A DNA stretch of 64,000 nucleotides. It comes from Cycloclasticus sp. (GTDB taxonomy: Bacteria; Pseudomonadota; Gammaproteobacteria; Methylococcales; Cycloclasticaceae). Positions 1 to 8,986 of this stretch are shown here, one piece after another. Made by a program: the position numbers and the translations under genes. Each line of letters opens with the position of its first letter. Position 1 is the stretch's first letter. Under the pieces are notes generated by a model. It was not told the origin of the DNA. It did no database searches and worked only from the letters and a program-made list of their open reading frames with translations. The DNA lies in contig JBFLJU010000001.1 of assembly GCA_040743155.1 (NCBI GenBank), positions 806,001-870,000 on the forward strand. Direction: 5' to 3'.

Positions 1-367
1 CATCTGCACTTGTCCGATAAATTTCGAGTTTGTAATGAAGCGTCGTGTTTCGATCCAATGAATCACGGGTCCACTTTGCTTGTCGTTCAGCTTGGTTTTG
101 GTCGATAATAAAATTAAAACCAGATGAGGCAAAGTGATCATCCAATATATTCCAGCCAGCTTGTGGGGTAGGTAGTGCCAGTGAAATTTCAATCGGGCCG
201 CCAATAGGTTTGAAACTTATTTTTGACTCGACAGTCCAAACGGCCTGCTGTTGCCCAGGAGATAGAGGGAAGCCAAGCTCTAATCTTTTATACAGCGTTA
301 GGCCAAGGCCAAGAGTAATAAATACTCCTGCTACAAGAATAATTTGTAATCGTGGAGAGATGTTCAT
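1..367 (-). CDS. Inactive transglutaminase-type membrane protein, N-terminal part (gene cut by window edge)
   Basis: Read on the minus strand from an ATG at 367, the frame stays open to base 1, so only about 122 N-terminal residues are visible. It begins MNISPRLQIILVAG with one membrane segment at roughly residues 8-25, followed by a soluble region containing LPTPQAGWNILDDHF. This resembles the periplasmic part of the UUP1 family (inactive transglutaminase fused to 7 membrane helices). In many proteobacteria that family sits beside the zinc-protease-like gene found immediately upstream here, with a 9-base gap, and beside a RimK-type ligase that would lie outside the window. Family assignment is from motif memory and gene order; the C-terminal helices cannot be seen. 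Confidence 0.6.
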   Translation of the reverse strand, partial: MNISPRLQIILVAGVFITLGLGLTLYKRLELGFPLSPGQQQAVWTVESKISFKPIGGPIEISLALPTPQAGWNILDDHFASSGFNFIIDQNQAERQAKWTRDSLDRNTTLHYKLEIYRTSAD

Positions 368-376
368 GTATGCATG

Positions 377-979
377 TTACTTGACAGTGTACTTGCGACT
401 AACATCAACAATAGCGGTGTCGGTTAACAGGTTACGCCCGACCAGCAATTGGTAGTTGAAGTCAGTTCGGTCCGTTAGCGTAACATCGACAAGTTCTTTA
501 ATATTTCCCAATGATAGCCAAAGTTTAACAACATAACGCCGCTCAGGCTTTCCCCGTTTTTGTTTTATTAACACTTTACGATGGAGCTTTCGTTCTAATT
601 TGGTTAGTGTGTTAGTTGTTCGGTTTCTCAAAAAGAACGTAATGCGCTTTTCCCCATCGCGTTCAACCAATTGAATGTTCTCGGCATGAATGGATGACGA
701 ATTTGCGCCAGTATCAATACGTGCGTCATACCAAGTTCCTGTCGGGCTAATTTGTACTTTTTCCACCTCACCAATAATTGGGAGGTTCAATTCTCCCCCC
801 GTTTTAGCAGGAACGGGAACTTCTATGATTTTTTCTATAACTTTGGGTGAGGGACAAACTAGAGATTCATTAGTACGCTGAGAATTAAATGGAGGGTTTT
901 TAAGAAGCATGCCATTGCAACCCGTCATTAAAAACAATAGAGCAATGGTTAGGCTAGGCAGCTTGATTATTTTATACAC
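377..979 (-). CDS. Retropepsin-like 'ATP-dependent zinc protease' family lipoprotein
   Basis: The 200-residue protein starts with a lipoprotein signal, with lipobox LMTGC and the acylated cysteine at residue 21, so it should be membrane-anchored in the periplasm. The conserved domain covers about residues 68-200 and carries ARIDTGANSSSI with the DTG triad at 89-91, the hallmark of a retropepsin-like aspartic protease fold. The family (PF05618) is annotated as an ATP-dependent zinc protease, but the visible motif is that of an aspartic peptidase. It is probably co-transcribed with the transglutaminase-like gene 9 bases downstream. Members of this family are encoded with RimK-type ATP-grasp ligases, suggesting trimming or processing of a ligated peptide tag. 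The true substrate is unknown. Confidence 0.75.
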   Translation of the reverse strand: MYKIIKLPSLTIALLFLMTGCNGMLLKNPPFNSQRTNESLVCPSPKVIEKIIEVPVPAKTGGELNLPIIGEVEKVQISPTGTWYDARIDTGANSSSIHAENIQLVERDGEKRITFFLRNRTTNTLTKLERKLHRKVLIKQKRGKPERRYVVKLWLSLGNIKELVDVTLTDRTDFNYQLLVGRNLLTDTAIVDVSRKYTVK

Positions 980-1199
980 GCTTATTCACTATTTTCGCGA
1001 ATGATGCATCAAATTATACCTCAAAATGAATAATTCAAGAGAGGGCTCATCATTCTGCCTCAGCGGGGGACTCATGTGTAGGTTAATGGGTTTGTAAATG
1101 GACCGTTTTGTTAAATGGCTCTATACAGTGAAAGTAATTTCTCGTGACCAGGCGTTAATAAGGGTGTAATCTTAATCGATCACAGCGAGCAAAATTCAA

Positions 1200-2315
1200 G
1201 TGAAAATTCAGATTGAAACGATGAATTTACCCGGCGCTGATGTTAGGCATATTTTTAATCATGACATTGCGTCCTGTACCCATCCCGATGTAGTGGGTAA
1301 TTACCTGTATTCAGGGCGTGCGCTTGGGCTTAGCAGTCCGGCGGATATCGTTCAGCTTCATCCCTTCCTAAAAAAAGAATGGTCTTCAATTTCTCAGCAT
1401 TACCGGCGTATTGGCCTTAGCCATAGTGAAAATATTATTTGGGATATTTCGTTTGATGTCCTCAAAAAATACCAAGATTTGGATGCCAGCCTTTTTTATT
1501 TCGGTGAGAAGGAGAATCAGGCGCGCCGAGATCACGCATGGATGAAAGTAGTTGATTATATTAATTCAAAAAATAATTTTGTCGCACTTGCCTCTCATTT
1601 GCGAATAGCTATCCCGAAAACCCTCTGTTTTCGTGGCAAAGAATGGTTTGCTGGTATCGAATTATTTCCTTATCCTTGTTATCTCAAAGCGGCTATATCT
1701 GTGGCTGGTATGGGGATATTTCGTTGTGAAACGTCGCAATCAGTCATCAAGGCATTGGCGTATTTTAATGAAGGTGTACCACTTCAGGTGCAGGCAGAGG
1801 TAGACGCGAAGGTTTTCCTCAACATGCAGTATTACTCAGACGATAAGGGTTTGATGCGATGGTTGGTGACTGAACAGGTTCTGGACGGTTATAGTCACAA
1901 AGGAAATCGTTACCCGTCTGGACATCAACCGTGGTGGGTTGTAGAACCGATGGCAGAGTGGTTGCATAGTAAAGGAATGAAAGGCATTTTCGCCTTCGAT
2001 GTAGCAATAATCGAGACCCAAGACGAGCCCGAATATATGCCAATTGAATGCAACCCTCGCTACAACGGAGCCTCTTATCCATCAGGTATCGCCTGTAAAC
2101 TTGGGCTCAAGTCATGGCTAGCAAAAGAATGTCACACTCGGCATGAACGACTGGATGACATTAACCTCGAAGGTATCGAATATGATTCGATGACTAAAAT
2201 CGGTATAGTTATCGTTAATTGGGGTACTGTTTTGGCCGGTAAGCTTGGCGTACTAATTGCCGGCACACAAAGGCAACAAGCGGGTCTAGAAGCTGAATTG
2301 CTAACCCGGTTGTGA
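1200..2315 (+). CDS. ATP-grasp domain ligase, substrate unknown
   Basis: The protein has 371 residues from a GTG start; a later ATG at 1221 is an alternative. The C-terminal half is an ATP-grasp fold. It shows a nucleotide-binding lysine in CYLKAAISVAGMG (K163, glycine loop 170-172), an acidic metal ligand at D267 (FAFDVAII), and the metal-binding signature IECNPRYNGASYP at 282-294. The N-terminal 130 residues look like a pre-ATP-grasp domain. ATP-grasp enzymes join a carboxylate to an amine through an acyl phosphate. This one does not look like RimK, D-Ala-D-Ala ligase or a carbamoyl phosphate synthase. Its partner, 62 bases downstream, is an isoaspartyl peptidase, so an amide or isopeptide product is a reasonable inference. 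Confidence 0.65.
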   Translation: MKIQIETMNLPGADVRHIFNHDIASCTHPDVVGNYLYSGRALGLSSPADIVQLHPFLKKEWSSISQHYRRIGLSHSENIIWDISFDVLKKYQDLDASLFYFGEKENQARRDHAWMKVVDYINSKNNFVALASHLRIAIPKTLCFRGKEWFAGIELFPYPCYLKAAISVAGMGIFRCETSQSVIKALAYFNEGVPLQVQAEVDAKVFLNMQYYSDDKGLMRWLVTEQVLDGYSHKGNRYPSGHQPWWVVEPMAEWLHSKGMKGIFAFDVAIIETQDEPEYMPIECNPRYNGASYPSGIACKLGLKSWLAKECHTRHERLDDINLEGIEYDSMTKIGIVIVNWGTVLAGKLGVLIAGTQRQQAGLEAELLTRL

Positions 2316-2377
2316 TAGATCCTCCAATGAACAAACATACCATCAATATGAAAAATGGCGGTTAATGGAGAAGAACA

Positions 2378-3319
2378 TTGCATGATAAGTATTCTTTAAT
2401 GATTCACGGCGGTGCTGGTGCTCTCGATCATATAACCAACAGTAAGCAGGCCGTTCACTACTTAGAAAGTATGCGAGTCGTACTTGAGTATGGTCGTGAG
2501 GTAATGTCCCATGGTGGCAGCGCGCTTGAAGCGGCAGAATCGTGCTGTGCACTCCTTGAAGATGACCCTTTGTTTAATGCCGGTTGCGGCTCTGTGCTCA
2601 ATGAATTTGGTAGAATCGAAATGGATGCGGCGCTGATGGATGGCCGTGATCTTTCCGCAGGAGCAGTTGCTGGAATTCACAATATTGCTAATCCTATACT
2701 ACTGGCACGACTGGTGCTGGCACGTAGCGAGCACGTCATGCTCATCGGTAACGGCGCCATGAGATTTGCCGAGCATTGTGGGATGGGGAAAAAGGAAGAC
2801 AGTTATTTTTTAACAAAAGACCGCGTAAAACAGTTTGAGGAAGCGCGAGAAAAAGGTGAAATCATGCTAGATCATGATGAAGAAGGTACTCAGCAGGAAG
2901 AAAAATACGGTACCGTTGGTGCCATTGCCAGAGACAGGTTCGGCAACCTTGCTGCTGCAACATCTACCGGCGGTATCGTCAACAAACGTCATGGCCGTGT
3001 TGGTGATTCGCCTCTGATAGGTGCTGGGGTTTACGCGGATAATGAAACTTGCGCAGTGTCCATGACCGGTTACGGTGAAGACTTTATGCGCACGGTATTA
3101 GCAAAAAGAATTGCCGATACTATCGAATTGCAACAACTTGATGCCAAGCAAGCCGTCATTAGAGCCATCGAATATCTAATAAATAAAGTCGAAGGACGTG
3201 GCGGAATGATTGTCATTGACAAGGATGGCCGTTGCGCCAGTGGCTTTACCACCAAACGAATGATACATGGCTGGATTGAACAAAGTGGTGAGATTGTTTG
3301 TACTTTTAAGCGTGAATAG
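2378..3319 (+). CDS. Isoaspartyl peptidase/L-asparaginase, Ntn-hydrolase (type 2)
   Basis: The 313 residues match the usual length of plant-type asparaginases, which self-cleave into alpha and beta subunits. The N-terminal IHGGAGAL and NAGCGSVL (67-74) are family motifs. The cleavage site and nucleophile are the threonine of KYGTVGAIARD (T179, the same number as in E. coli IaaA), followed by AAATSTGG. The enzyme releases aspartate from beta-aspartyl dipeptides and has weak asparaginase activity. The start is a TTG at 2378 preceded by a good GGAG ribosome site at 2367; an ATG at 2348 runs into a stop at once. It follows the ATP-grasp gene in the same direction, so the two may be one operon. 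Confidence 0.85.
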   Translation: MHDKYSLMIHGGAGALDHITNSKQAVHYLESMRVVLEYGREVMSHGGSALEAAESCCALLEDDPLFNAGCGSVLNEFGRIEMDAALMDGRDLSAGAVAGIHNIANPILLARLVLARSEHVMLIGNGAMRFAEHCGMGKKEDSYFLTKDRVKQFEEAREKGEIMLDHDEEGTQQEEKYGTVGAIARDRFGNLAAATSTGGIVNKRHGRVGDSPLIGAGVYADNETCAVSMTGYGEDFMRTVLAKRIADTIELQQLDAKQAVIRAIEYLINKVEGRGGMIVIDKDGRCASGFTTKRMIHGWIEQSGEIVCTFKRE

Positions 3320-3347
3320 ACTTTCAGCGTGAACGCAATGAAGACCG

Positions 3348-4697
3348 TTACGTCATTGTCACCAATTCTTCAGCATTGGTCGGGTGAATAGCCACCGTGT
3401 CATCAAAGTCTTTCTTGGTTGCGCCCATCTTAATGGCTACGGCAAAGCCTTGAAGGATTTCATCTGAACTTTCACCAAACAGGTGGCAGCCAACTATTTT
3501 CTCTTCGCTTCCAACAGTAACAAGTTTCATGGTGGTGGGCTGTTTTGCTGTAGATAAGGCTTGAGTCATCGGATTAAAAGTGGAGGTGTATATTTTTACA
3601 CTATCGCCGTATTGCTCTTTAGCTTGCTGTTCGGTTATGCCAATAGTACCGATTGGAGGGTGTGAAAAAATAACGCTGGGTACTAGGTTGTAGTCTAATT
3701 TTCGCTCAGTTTGTGCGTTGAATAAACGGTCACTTAAACGGCGTGCAGCGGCGATTGCTACCGGTGTTAGGGCTATTTCGCCGGTTACATCGCCAACGGC
3801 AAAGATATGGTCTTGCGTTGTTTTTTGCCATTCGTCGGCTGGAATAAAGCCGCGTTGATTGGTTTCTAAGCCGGCGTTTTGTAGGTTTAAACCGTTTGTG
3901 TTGGCGTCGCGGCCTATGGCCCAAAGCACTTCATCAAATTCACCTTTTAATGCGCCATTGGCCGTTTGGATAATCAGTTTTCCATGGATGGTTTTATCTA
4001 TGGAGGTTGGTATGCTGTTTGTTTCCAGTTGCAGGCCTTGGTGCGCCATTGCTTTAGCGAGTTCTTCGCCGAGCATACTATCAAATTGCCTTAGTGCTTG
4101 TTGTTTACGAATAACAAGCGTGGTTTGTGTGCCAAGTGATTGAAAAACCCCGGCCAGTTCAACAGCAATAAAACCGGCGCCGATAACGGCTACTTTTTTT
4201 GGTTGCTGCTCTAGTTCAAAAAAATCGTCGGAGTTAATGCCGTACTCTGCGCCGGGAATATTTGGAATGGAGGGTTTGCCGCCGGTGGCGATAAGAAACC
4301 GCTCTGCGGTAATTTGTTGCTTTCCAACTTGAATAGTATGCGCGTCGATAAATGAAGCGCTGCCCTCAATATGATCAACGCCATTGTTGTTTAAATTCTT
4401 GGCATAAATGCCATTAAGGCGTTTGATGTAAGCATCTCTTTTTTGTTTAAGTTCGCTCCAATTAAAACCATTTAACGAAACATCAAAGCCATAATTTTTA
4501 GCGGCCCGAATTGTGTCGGCTGTTTCCGCTGCAAACCACATAACTTTTTTAGGTACGCAACCTACATTAACGCAGGTGCCGCCTAATCGTGCTTGTTCAA
4601 TAACGGCGCATTTGGCGCCATAAGAAGCCGCTCTGTTTGCACCAGCAATGCCACCGCTACCGCCGCCAATGGAAATTAAATCGTAATCATATTTCAT
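3348..4697 (-). CDS. gor: Glutathione reductase (NADPH)
   Basis: This FAD/NADPH disulfide oxidoreductase has about 449 residues. The FAD-binding GGGSGG lies at residues 11-16 and the redox disulfide is in GGTCVNVGCVPKK (C42, C47), the form typical of glutathione reductase. The NADPH-binding loop is VIGAGFIAVELAGV, and the C-terminal HPTNAEELVTM supplies the catalytic His and Glu. I place the start at the ATG at 4697 (MKYDYDLISIGGGSGG) rather than a TTG three codons earlier, by comparison with other Gor proteins. It lies 26 bases downstream of dapE in the same direction and may be transcribed with the dap genes. The enzyme keeps the cytoplasmic glutathione pool reduced. Confidence 0.92.
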   Translation of the reverse strand: MKYDYDLISIGGGSGGIAGANRAASYGAKCAVIEQARLGGTCVNVGCVPKKVMWFAAETADTIRAAKNYGFDVSLNGFNWSELKQKRDAYIKRLNGIYAKNLNNNGVDHIEGSASFIDAHTIQVGKQQITAERFLIATGGKPSIPNIPGAEYGINSDDFFELEQQPKKVAVIGAGFIAVELAGVFQSLGTQTTLVIRKQQALRQFDSMLGEELAKAMAHQGLQLETNSIPTSIDKTIHGKLIIQTANGALKGEFDEVLWAIGRDANTNGLNLQNAGLETNQRGFIPADEWQKTTQDHIFAVGDVTGEIALTPVAIAAARRLSDRLFNAQTERKLDYNLVPSVIFSHPPIGTIGITEQQAKEQYGDSVKIYTSTFNPMTQALSTAKQPTTMKLVTVGSEEKIVGCHLFGESSDEILQGFAVAIKMGATKKDFDDTVAIHPTNAEELVTMT

Positions 4698-4723
4698 AAA
4701 ATACAAGTGGTTACATTAGTTAG

Positions 4724-5851
4724 TTAAAGTAAAATATTTTCTAAAATTTTGCTGTAGGTTGATGAAAGTAACTCTAGATCATCAACACTAACGCATTCGT
4801 TAATTTTATGAATGGTTTCATTCACTGGGCCAAGCTCGATCAACTGCGCGCCAGTGGGTGCAATAAAGCGCCCATCAGAGGTGCCGCCAGCGGTAGATAA
4901 GATGGTTTTGATACCGGTTACGTCGAGGATGGCTTTTTCAACGGCGCTGGTTAGTGTTCCTTTTTCTGTAATAAAGGGCAGGCCAGATACCTTCCAAGTG
5001 AGTTCATAATTGTCTGATTGCTGGTCGACGATGTAGGTGACACGACGCTTAATTTCTTCCGGAGTGAGTTCGCTTGAAAAACGTAAATTGAAGATGAGTT
5101 CAAGCTGGCCGGGCACGACATTTTCTACCCCTGTACCGGAATTGATATTGGATATTTGAAAACTGGTGGGTGGGAAATAATCATTACCTTCGTCCCACTT
5201 TTCTGCCGTTAGCTTTGGCAAAATAGGTGATAAGGCATGAATAGGGTTGTTAACTAATTCAGGGTAAGCAACGTGACCTTGTTTACCGAATAAAGTTAAG
5301 TAGCCATTAATGGAACCGCGTCGGCCAACGCGTACCATGTCGCCAAGTTCTTTGTAACTTGATGGCTCGCCGACAATACAAAAATCAATTTTTTCATTTC
5401 GCTGATTAAGCGTGTCGATCACTTTTACAGTACCATCTAGCGCCGGCCCTTCTTCATCGCTGGTGATTAAAAATGAGATGGAGCCTTGATGATTTTCATG
5501 GCTATTAATGAAGCTGTCGCATGCCGTTAACATTGCGGCAAGGCTGCCTTTCATATCTGCCGCACCACGCCCATATAACAAGCCATCCTTAATGGTTGGT
5601 TCAAATGGCGGCGTGTTCCACTCGCTTAACGGCCCTGTTGGAACAACATCGGTGTGACCTGCAAAACAAAATAATGGCGCTTCGGTCCCTTTTCTTGCCC
5701 ACATGTTGCGGGTTTTGCCAAAGTTCATCCATTCAATATTGAACCCACGTTGCTGCAGATAACCAGCCATTAAATCCATGCAACATGCGTCGTCCGGCGT
5801 TAACGATGGTTTTTTAAGCAGTTCAATAGCAAGCTTTAGCGTGTCAGTCAT
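4724..5851 (-). CDS. dapE: Succinyl-diaminopimelate desuccinylase
   Basis: A 375-residue M20-family zinc peptidase. It shows the first metal motif FAGHTDVVP (H66, D68), the bridging aspartate in [10 protein letters not shown] (D99), the catalytic glutamates in [11 protein letters not shown] (133-134), and [13 protein letters not shown] near the C-terminus. It hydrolyses N-succinyl-LL-2,6-diaminopimelate to LL-diaminopimelate and succinate in lysine and peptidoglycan precursor synthesis. The start ATG overlaps the stop of the upstream ArsC-like gene by 4 bases, which indicates translational coupling. dapD and dapC lie further upstream, so three successive steps of the pathway are together. Confidence 0.95.
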   Translation of the reverse strand: MTDTLKLAIELLKKPSLTPDDACCMDLMAGYLQQRGFNIEWMNFGKTRNMWARKGTEAPLFCFAGHTDVVPTGPLSEWNTPPFEPTIKDGLLYGRGAADMKGSLAAMLTACDSFINSHENHQGSISFLITSDEEGPALDGTVKVIDTLNQRNEKIDFCIVGEPSSYKELGDMVRVGRRGSINGYLTLFGKQGHVAYPELVNNPIHALSPILPKLTAEKWDEGNDYFPPTSFQISNINSGTGVENVVPGQLELIFNLRFSSELTPEEIKRRVTYIVDQQSDNYELTWKVSGLPFITEKGTLTSAVEKAILDVTGIKTILSTAGGTSDGRFIAPTGAQLIELGPVNETIHKINECVSVDDLELLSSTYSKILENILL

Positions 5852-6198
5852 ACCGAAAATATCTCTTGATAGTCGTTAGCAGAAAAACCAAGTTTAAGGG
5901 CTTCTCCGGTATCAAGGATAGGGCGCTTAATAATGGCGGGGTTGTCTAACATAAGCGAAACAGCACTTTGTTGGTTAATAGACTCTTTAACTGTGTCATC
6001 AAGCTTGCGCCAAGTAGTGCCGCGTTTGTTAACCATCTGTTCCCAACCGAGAGCACTTTCAAGTGTATTTAATAGTGACTCGGTTAGGCCGTCTTGCCGA
6101 TAGTCGTGGAAAACAAACTCGACACCATTATCATTAAGCCATTTTTTGGCTTTTTTAATGGTGTCGCAGTTTTTAATACCGTACATAACAACAGGCAT
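5848..6198 (-). CDS. ArsC/Spx-family reductase-like protein (YffB type)
   Basis: A small 116-residue thioredoxin-fold protein of the ArsC/Spx family, beginning [20 protein letters not shown] with a single conserved cysteine at residue 11. The C-terminal part has KRPILDTGE, the equivalent of the ArsC 'RP' active-site loop. The E. coli homologue YffB sits just upstream of dapE, and the same order is seen here: 1 base after dapD and overlapping dapE by 4 bases. YffB proteins have been proposed to be glutathione-dependent thiol reductases; the substrate is not established. There is no arsenic-resistance context here. Confidence 0.85.
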   Translation of the reverse strand: MPVVMYGIKNCDTIKKAKKWLNDNGVEFVFHDYRQDGLTESLLNTLESALGWEQMVNKRGTTWRKLDDTVKESINQQSAVSLMLDNPAIIKRPILDTGEALKLGFSANDYQEIFSV

Positions 6199-6199
6199 A

Positions 6200-7018
6200 T
6201 TAGTCTCTTAGTAATTCGTTTAAACCCGTTTTGCTACGTGTTTTTGCGTCTACTGTTTTGATGATAATCGCCGCGTATAAACTGTGTGTACCATCTTTAG
6301 ACGGTAAATTACCGGGAACAACAACAGAATAAGCGGGTACACGGCCATACGTGGTTTCACCGGTCATACGGTTGTAAATCTTGGTGCTTTGGCCAATGTA
6401 GACACCCATTGAAATAACAGAGCCTTCTTCGACGATAACGCCTTCTACGATTTCTGAACGCGCGCCGATGAAGCAGTTGTCTTCAATAATCGTTGGGCCG
6501 GCTTGAAGCGGTTCAAGTACGCCACCGATGCCAACACCGCCTGAAAGGTGAACGTTTTTACCAATTTGAGCACATGAGCCGACGGTTGCCCAACCATCTA
6601 CCATTGTGCCGCTGTCGACGTAAGCGCCAATATTAACAAAAGAAGGCATGAGAACTACGTTAGGGGCAATGAAGGAACCTGCGCGAACGACAGAACCTGG
6701 CACTGCGCGCATGCCACCTTTTTTGAAGTCATCTTCTGAATAGTTTGCGAATTTAGTTTCAACTTTGTCGTAGTAACCGTTTACATCGCCTTCCATGACG
6801 CGGTTATCGTTGATTTTAAACGACAGTAGAACAGCTTTCTTTAGCCATTGATTTACCACCCAATCGCCGTCTTTCTTCTCAGCAACACGTCCTTCACCAC
6901 TGTCTAGCAAGGCAAGAGATTGCTCAACGGCGTTACGAATTTCAGTTGAAACGGTTTTAGAGTCGAAATCAGCGCGGTTTTCGAAGGCCTCATTAATGAT
7001 GTTTTCTAGGTTTTGCAT
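6200..7018 (-). CDS. dapD: 2,3,4,5-tetrahydropyridine-2,6-dicarboxylate N-succinyltransferase
   Basis: A 272-residue acyltransferase of the left-handed beta-helix class. Hexapeptide repeats are visible across residues 105-205 (for example [20 protein letters not shown] and [18 protein letters not shown]). The N-terminal helical part ([11 protein letters not shown]) and the C-terminal [16 protein letters not shown] are typical of DapD. It transfers succinyl from succinyl-CoA to tetrahydrodipicolinate, the committed step of the succinylase branch. It lies between dapC and the ArsC-like gene with short gaps (27 and 1 bases). Confidence 0.95.
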   Translation of the reverse strand: MQNLENIINEAFENRADFDSKTVSTEIRNAVEQSLALLDSGEGRVAEKKDGDWVVNQWLKKAVLLSFKINDNRVMEGDVNGYYDKVETKFANYSEDDFKKGGMRAVPGSVVRAGSFIAPNVVLMPSFVNIGAYVDSGTMVDGWATVGSCAQIGKNVHLSGGVGIGGVLEPLQAGPTIIEDNCFIGARSEIVEGVIVEEGSVISMGVYIGQSTKIYNRMTGETTYGRVPAYSVVVPGNLPSKDGTHSLYAAIIIKTVDAKTRSKTGLNELLRD

Positions 7019-7045
7019 GTGTTTATCCTGTTATGTTTAAGTTTT

Positions 7046-8242
7046 TTAAAGTGTTTGTATGAACTGTTTGATTCTTTGTGCGGCTTCTAGGCATTCGTCA
7101 ACCGGTGCTACAAGCGCCATGCGTACATGGTTTAAGCCAGGGTTGCCGCTTGCTGTGTCTCGTGCGAGGTATTGCCCAGGCAGTACCGTAATATGTTGCT
7201 GGGCGAATAGCTGCTGGGCAAAATCAATATCTGAAATAGGTGTTTTAGCCCATAAATAAAAGCCGGCATCGGGTGCTTTAACGTCTAAGCTGTTGCCAAG
7301 TATGTTCAAAACATCACGGAATTTTTGCGTATACAGCTGGCGGTTTTTTACAACATGCTCTTCATCAGCCCAAGCGGCAATACTGGCGTGTTGGGTCGGC
7401 GTTGGCATAGTGCAACCGTGGTAGGTACGATAGTTGAAGTAGTTTTTTAGAATGCTTGCATCGCCAGCAACAAAGCCAGAACGTAAGCCCGGTGCATTCG
7501 AGCGTTTAGACAGGCTGTGAAAAACCACGCAACGTGCAAAATCTGTGTTGCCCATTGCCTGACTAACCTCCAGTAAGCCTAAGGGTTTTGCCTGATCACT
7601 GGTGTAAATTTCTGAATAGCATTCATCGGCGGCAATAATGAAGTCATATTGATGTGCCAATTCGATGAGTTGTTTGAGCTGCTCTTTATTGTGTGTTGCA
7701 CCACTGGGGTTGCCTGGATTGCAAAGGTAGAGTAGCTGACAGTTTTCCCAAGTGTCGGCGCTAACGCTAGCGTAATCGGGTAAGTAATTATTCTCTTTAT
7801 CGCAATTGATAAAGTAAGGGGTTGCGCCAGCCAGTAGGGCGGCACCTTCGTAAATCTGATAAAAAGGGTTAGGCATTGCCACGATGGCGTGATTGCTTCG
7901 TTTAATAACGCACTGCGCAAATGAGAACAGTGCTTCACGCGTTCCACTGACGGGTAAAATATTTGTCTCAGGGTCGAGTGCATAATCGCTAAGGCCAAAG
8001 CGCTGAGTAAGCCAGTTGGCGATACCTTGACGTAATGAATCGAGTCCCCTTGTTGTGGGGTATTGCCCCAAAGTATGTAGGTGTTCTAACAAGGCCTCGG
8101 TGATTATTTGAGGCGTTGGGTGTTTGGGTTCACCTACCGATAATGCGATGTGCTCTAGATCGACAGGGGGCGTGATTCCCTGTTTTAGTTTAGCGAGCTT
8201 TTCAAAAGGGTAAGGCTGGAGGTGTGCCAAATCAGAGTTCAT
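7046..8242 (-). CDS. dapC: Succinyldiaminopimelate aminotransferase
   Basis: A 398-residue class I/II PLP aminotransferase. CNPGNPSGAT is at about 174-183, the cofactor aspartate is in AADECYSEIY, and the Schiff-base lysine is in FHSLSKRSNAPGLRSGF (K246). The specific wording (NSDLAHLQPYPFEKLAKL; CTMPTPTQHASIAAW) is that of the DapC subgroup. It makes N-succinyl-LL-2,6-diaminopimelate from the keto acid. It is the first gene of the dap cluster, with dapD 27 bases downstream. It is divergent from the DUF2064 gene, with an inverted repeat in the intervening 86 bases. Confidence 0.92.
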   Translation of the reverse strand: MNSDLAHLQPYPFEKLAKLKQGITPPVDLEHIALSVGEPKHPTPQIITEALLEHLHTLGQYPTTRGLDSLRQGIANWLTQRFGLSDYALDPETNILPVSGTREALFSFAQCVIKRSNHAIVAMPNPFYQIYEGAALLAGATPYFINCDKENNYLPDYASVSADTWENCQLLYLCNPGNPSGATHNKEQLKQLIELAHQYDFIIAADECYSEIYTSDQAKPLGLLEVSQAMGNTDFARCVVFHSLSKRSNAPGLRSGFVAGDASILKNYFNYRTYHGCTMPTPTQHASIAAWADEEHVVKNRQLYTQKFRDVLNILGNSLDVKAPDAGFYLWAKTPISDIDFAQQLFAQQHITVLPGQYLARDTASGNPGLNHVRMALVAPVDECLEAAQRIKQFIQTL

Positions 8243-8274
8243 AGCGAAAGGGTGTGTTTTGTAACCTGATAGTA

Positions 8275-8306
8275 TAGGCGATTAGTGATTAGGATAAAAT
8301 CGCCTA
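8275..8306. repeat. 9-bp perfect inverted repeat between divergent genes
   Basis: TAGGCGATT at 8275-8283 and its exact reverse complement AATCGCCTA at 8298-8306 are separated by 14 bases, midway between dapC and the divergent DUF2064 gene. It could be an operator for one or both promoters or a transcribed hairpin. No T-run follows on either strand, so a terminator is unlikely. Confidence 0.45.
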
Positions 8307-8328
8307 GCTAACAATAATATGTAAACAG

Positions 8329-8943
8329 ATGACAGATAAGCGACTACAAATTTTTGCTAAAGCACCGGTACAAGGTCAAGTTAAAACGCGCTTAATACCC
8401 GATCTTGGCGAGAAAGCGGCCTGTGATGTGTACCTTGATTTATTGGAACGGACCGTGAGTTTAGCCGCGCAAACCAGCTATAAAACCCAATTATGGTGTG
8501 CGCCAGATCAGCGACATGAATATTTTCAAGATCAAGCAAAAAACAATGTTGTTGAGTTGCATGATCAATATGGTTCTGGCTTGGGCGAACGAATGCACTG
8601 TGCACTTAAAGAGGGACTTGAAAGTGCTGAAAAGGTTGTACTGATAGGGTCTGACTGCCCGGTTTTTACGGTAAATTATTTGGCAAAAGCGTTTGATGCG
8701 CTAACGAGCTCAGATGTTGTTTTAGGCCCAGCTGAAGATGGGGGCTTCGTGCTAGTAGGGTGTCGGAAGGCACAGGCGGATATGTTTCACGGTGTTAATT
8801 GGGGAGATTCAGCTGTATTAGAGCAGACACTTGCTGCATTAGAGTCGGCAAAGTTAACTCATCATTTACTGCCCATACTGTGGGACGTTGATACTTTCGA
8901 TGACCTAAAGCGTTGGTGGGCTATTAAAGAAAATTGCGGTTAG
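8329..8943 (+). CDS. DUF2064/TIGR04282-family glycosyltransferase-like protein
   Basis: A 204-residue protein starting MTDKRLQIFAKAPVQGQVKT; the segment AKAPVQGQVKTRL is the signature of this family. The nucleotide-sugar transferase-like GSDCPVF is at about residues 105-111, followed by GPAEDGGFVLVG. Relatives (sometimes called arsenosugar biosynthesis glycosyltransferases) have a GT-A fold similar to CofC and MobA nucleotidyltransferases. No arsenic or F420 genes lie nearby, so the substrate cannot be inferred. It is a single gene, convergent with the thioredoxin-like gene. Confidence 0.8.
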   Translation: MTDKRLQIFAKAPVQGQVKTRLIPDLGEKAACDVYLDLLERTVSLAAQTSYKTQLWCAPDQRHEYFQDQAKNNVVELHDQYGSGLGERMHCALKEGLESAEKVVLIGSDCPVFTVNYLAKAFDALTSSDVVLGPAEDGGFVLVGCRKAQADMFHGVNWGDSAVLEQTLAALESAKLTHHLLPILWDVDTFDDLKRWWAIKENCG

Positions 8944-8986
8944 GGAGTGCCTCTGGTGGCAACTAATGTGGGCTTTGTCTTCATGT

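Noticed and set aside
1819-2082. 87-codon minus-strand frame inside the ATP-grasp gene
   Set aside because: Lies wholly within a gene with clear motifs on the other strand and has no family features.
5848-6198. Arsenate reductase for arsenic resistance
   Set aside because: The position between dapD and dapE is that of YffB, and no ars genes are nearby.
7579-7998. 139-codon minus-strand frame inside dapC in another phase
   Set aside because: Same-strand shadow of dapC, whose motifs are intact in the main frame.
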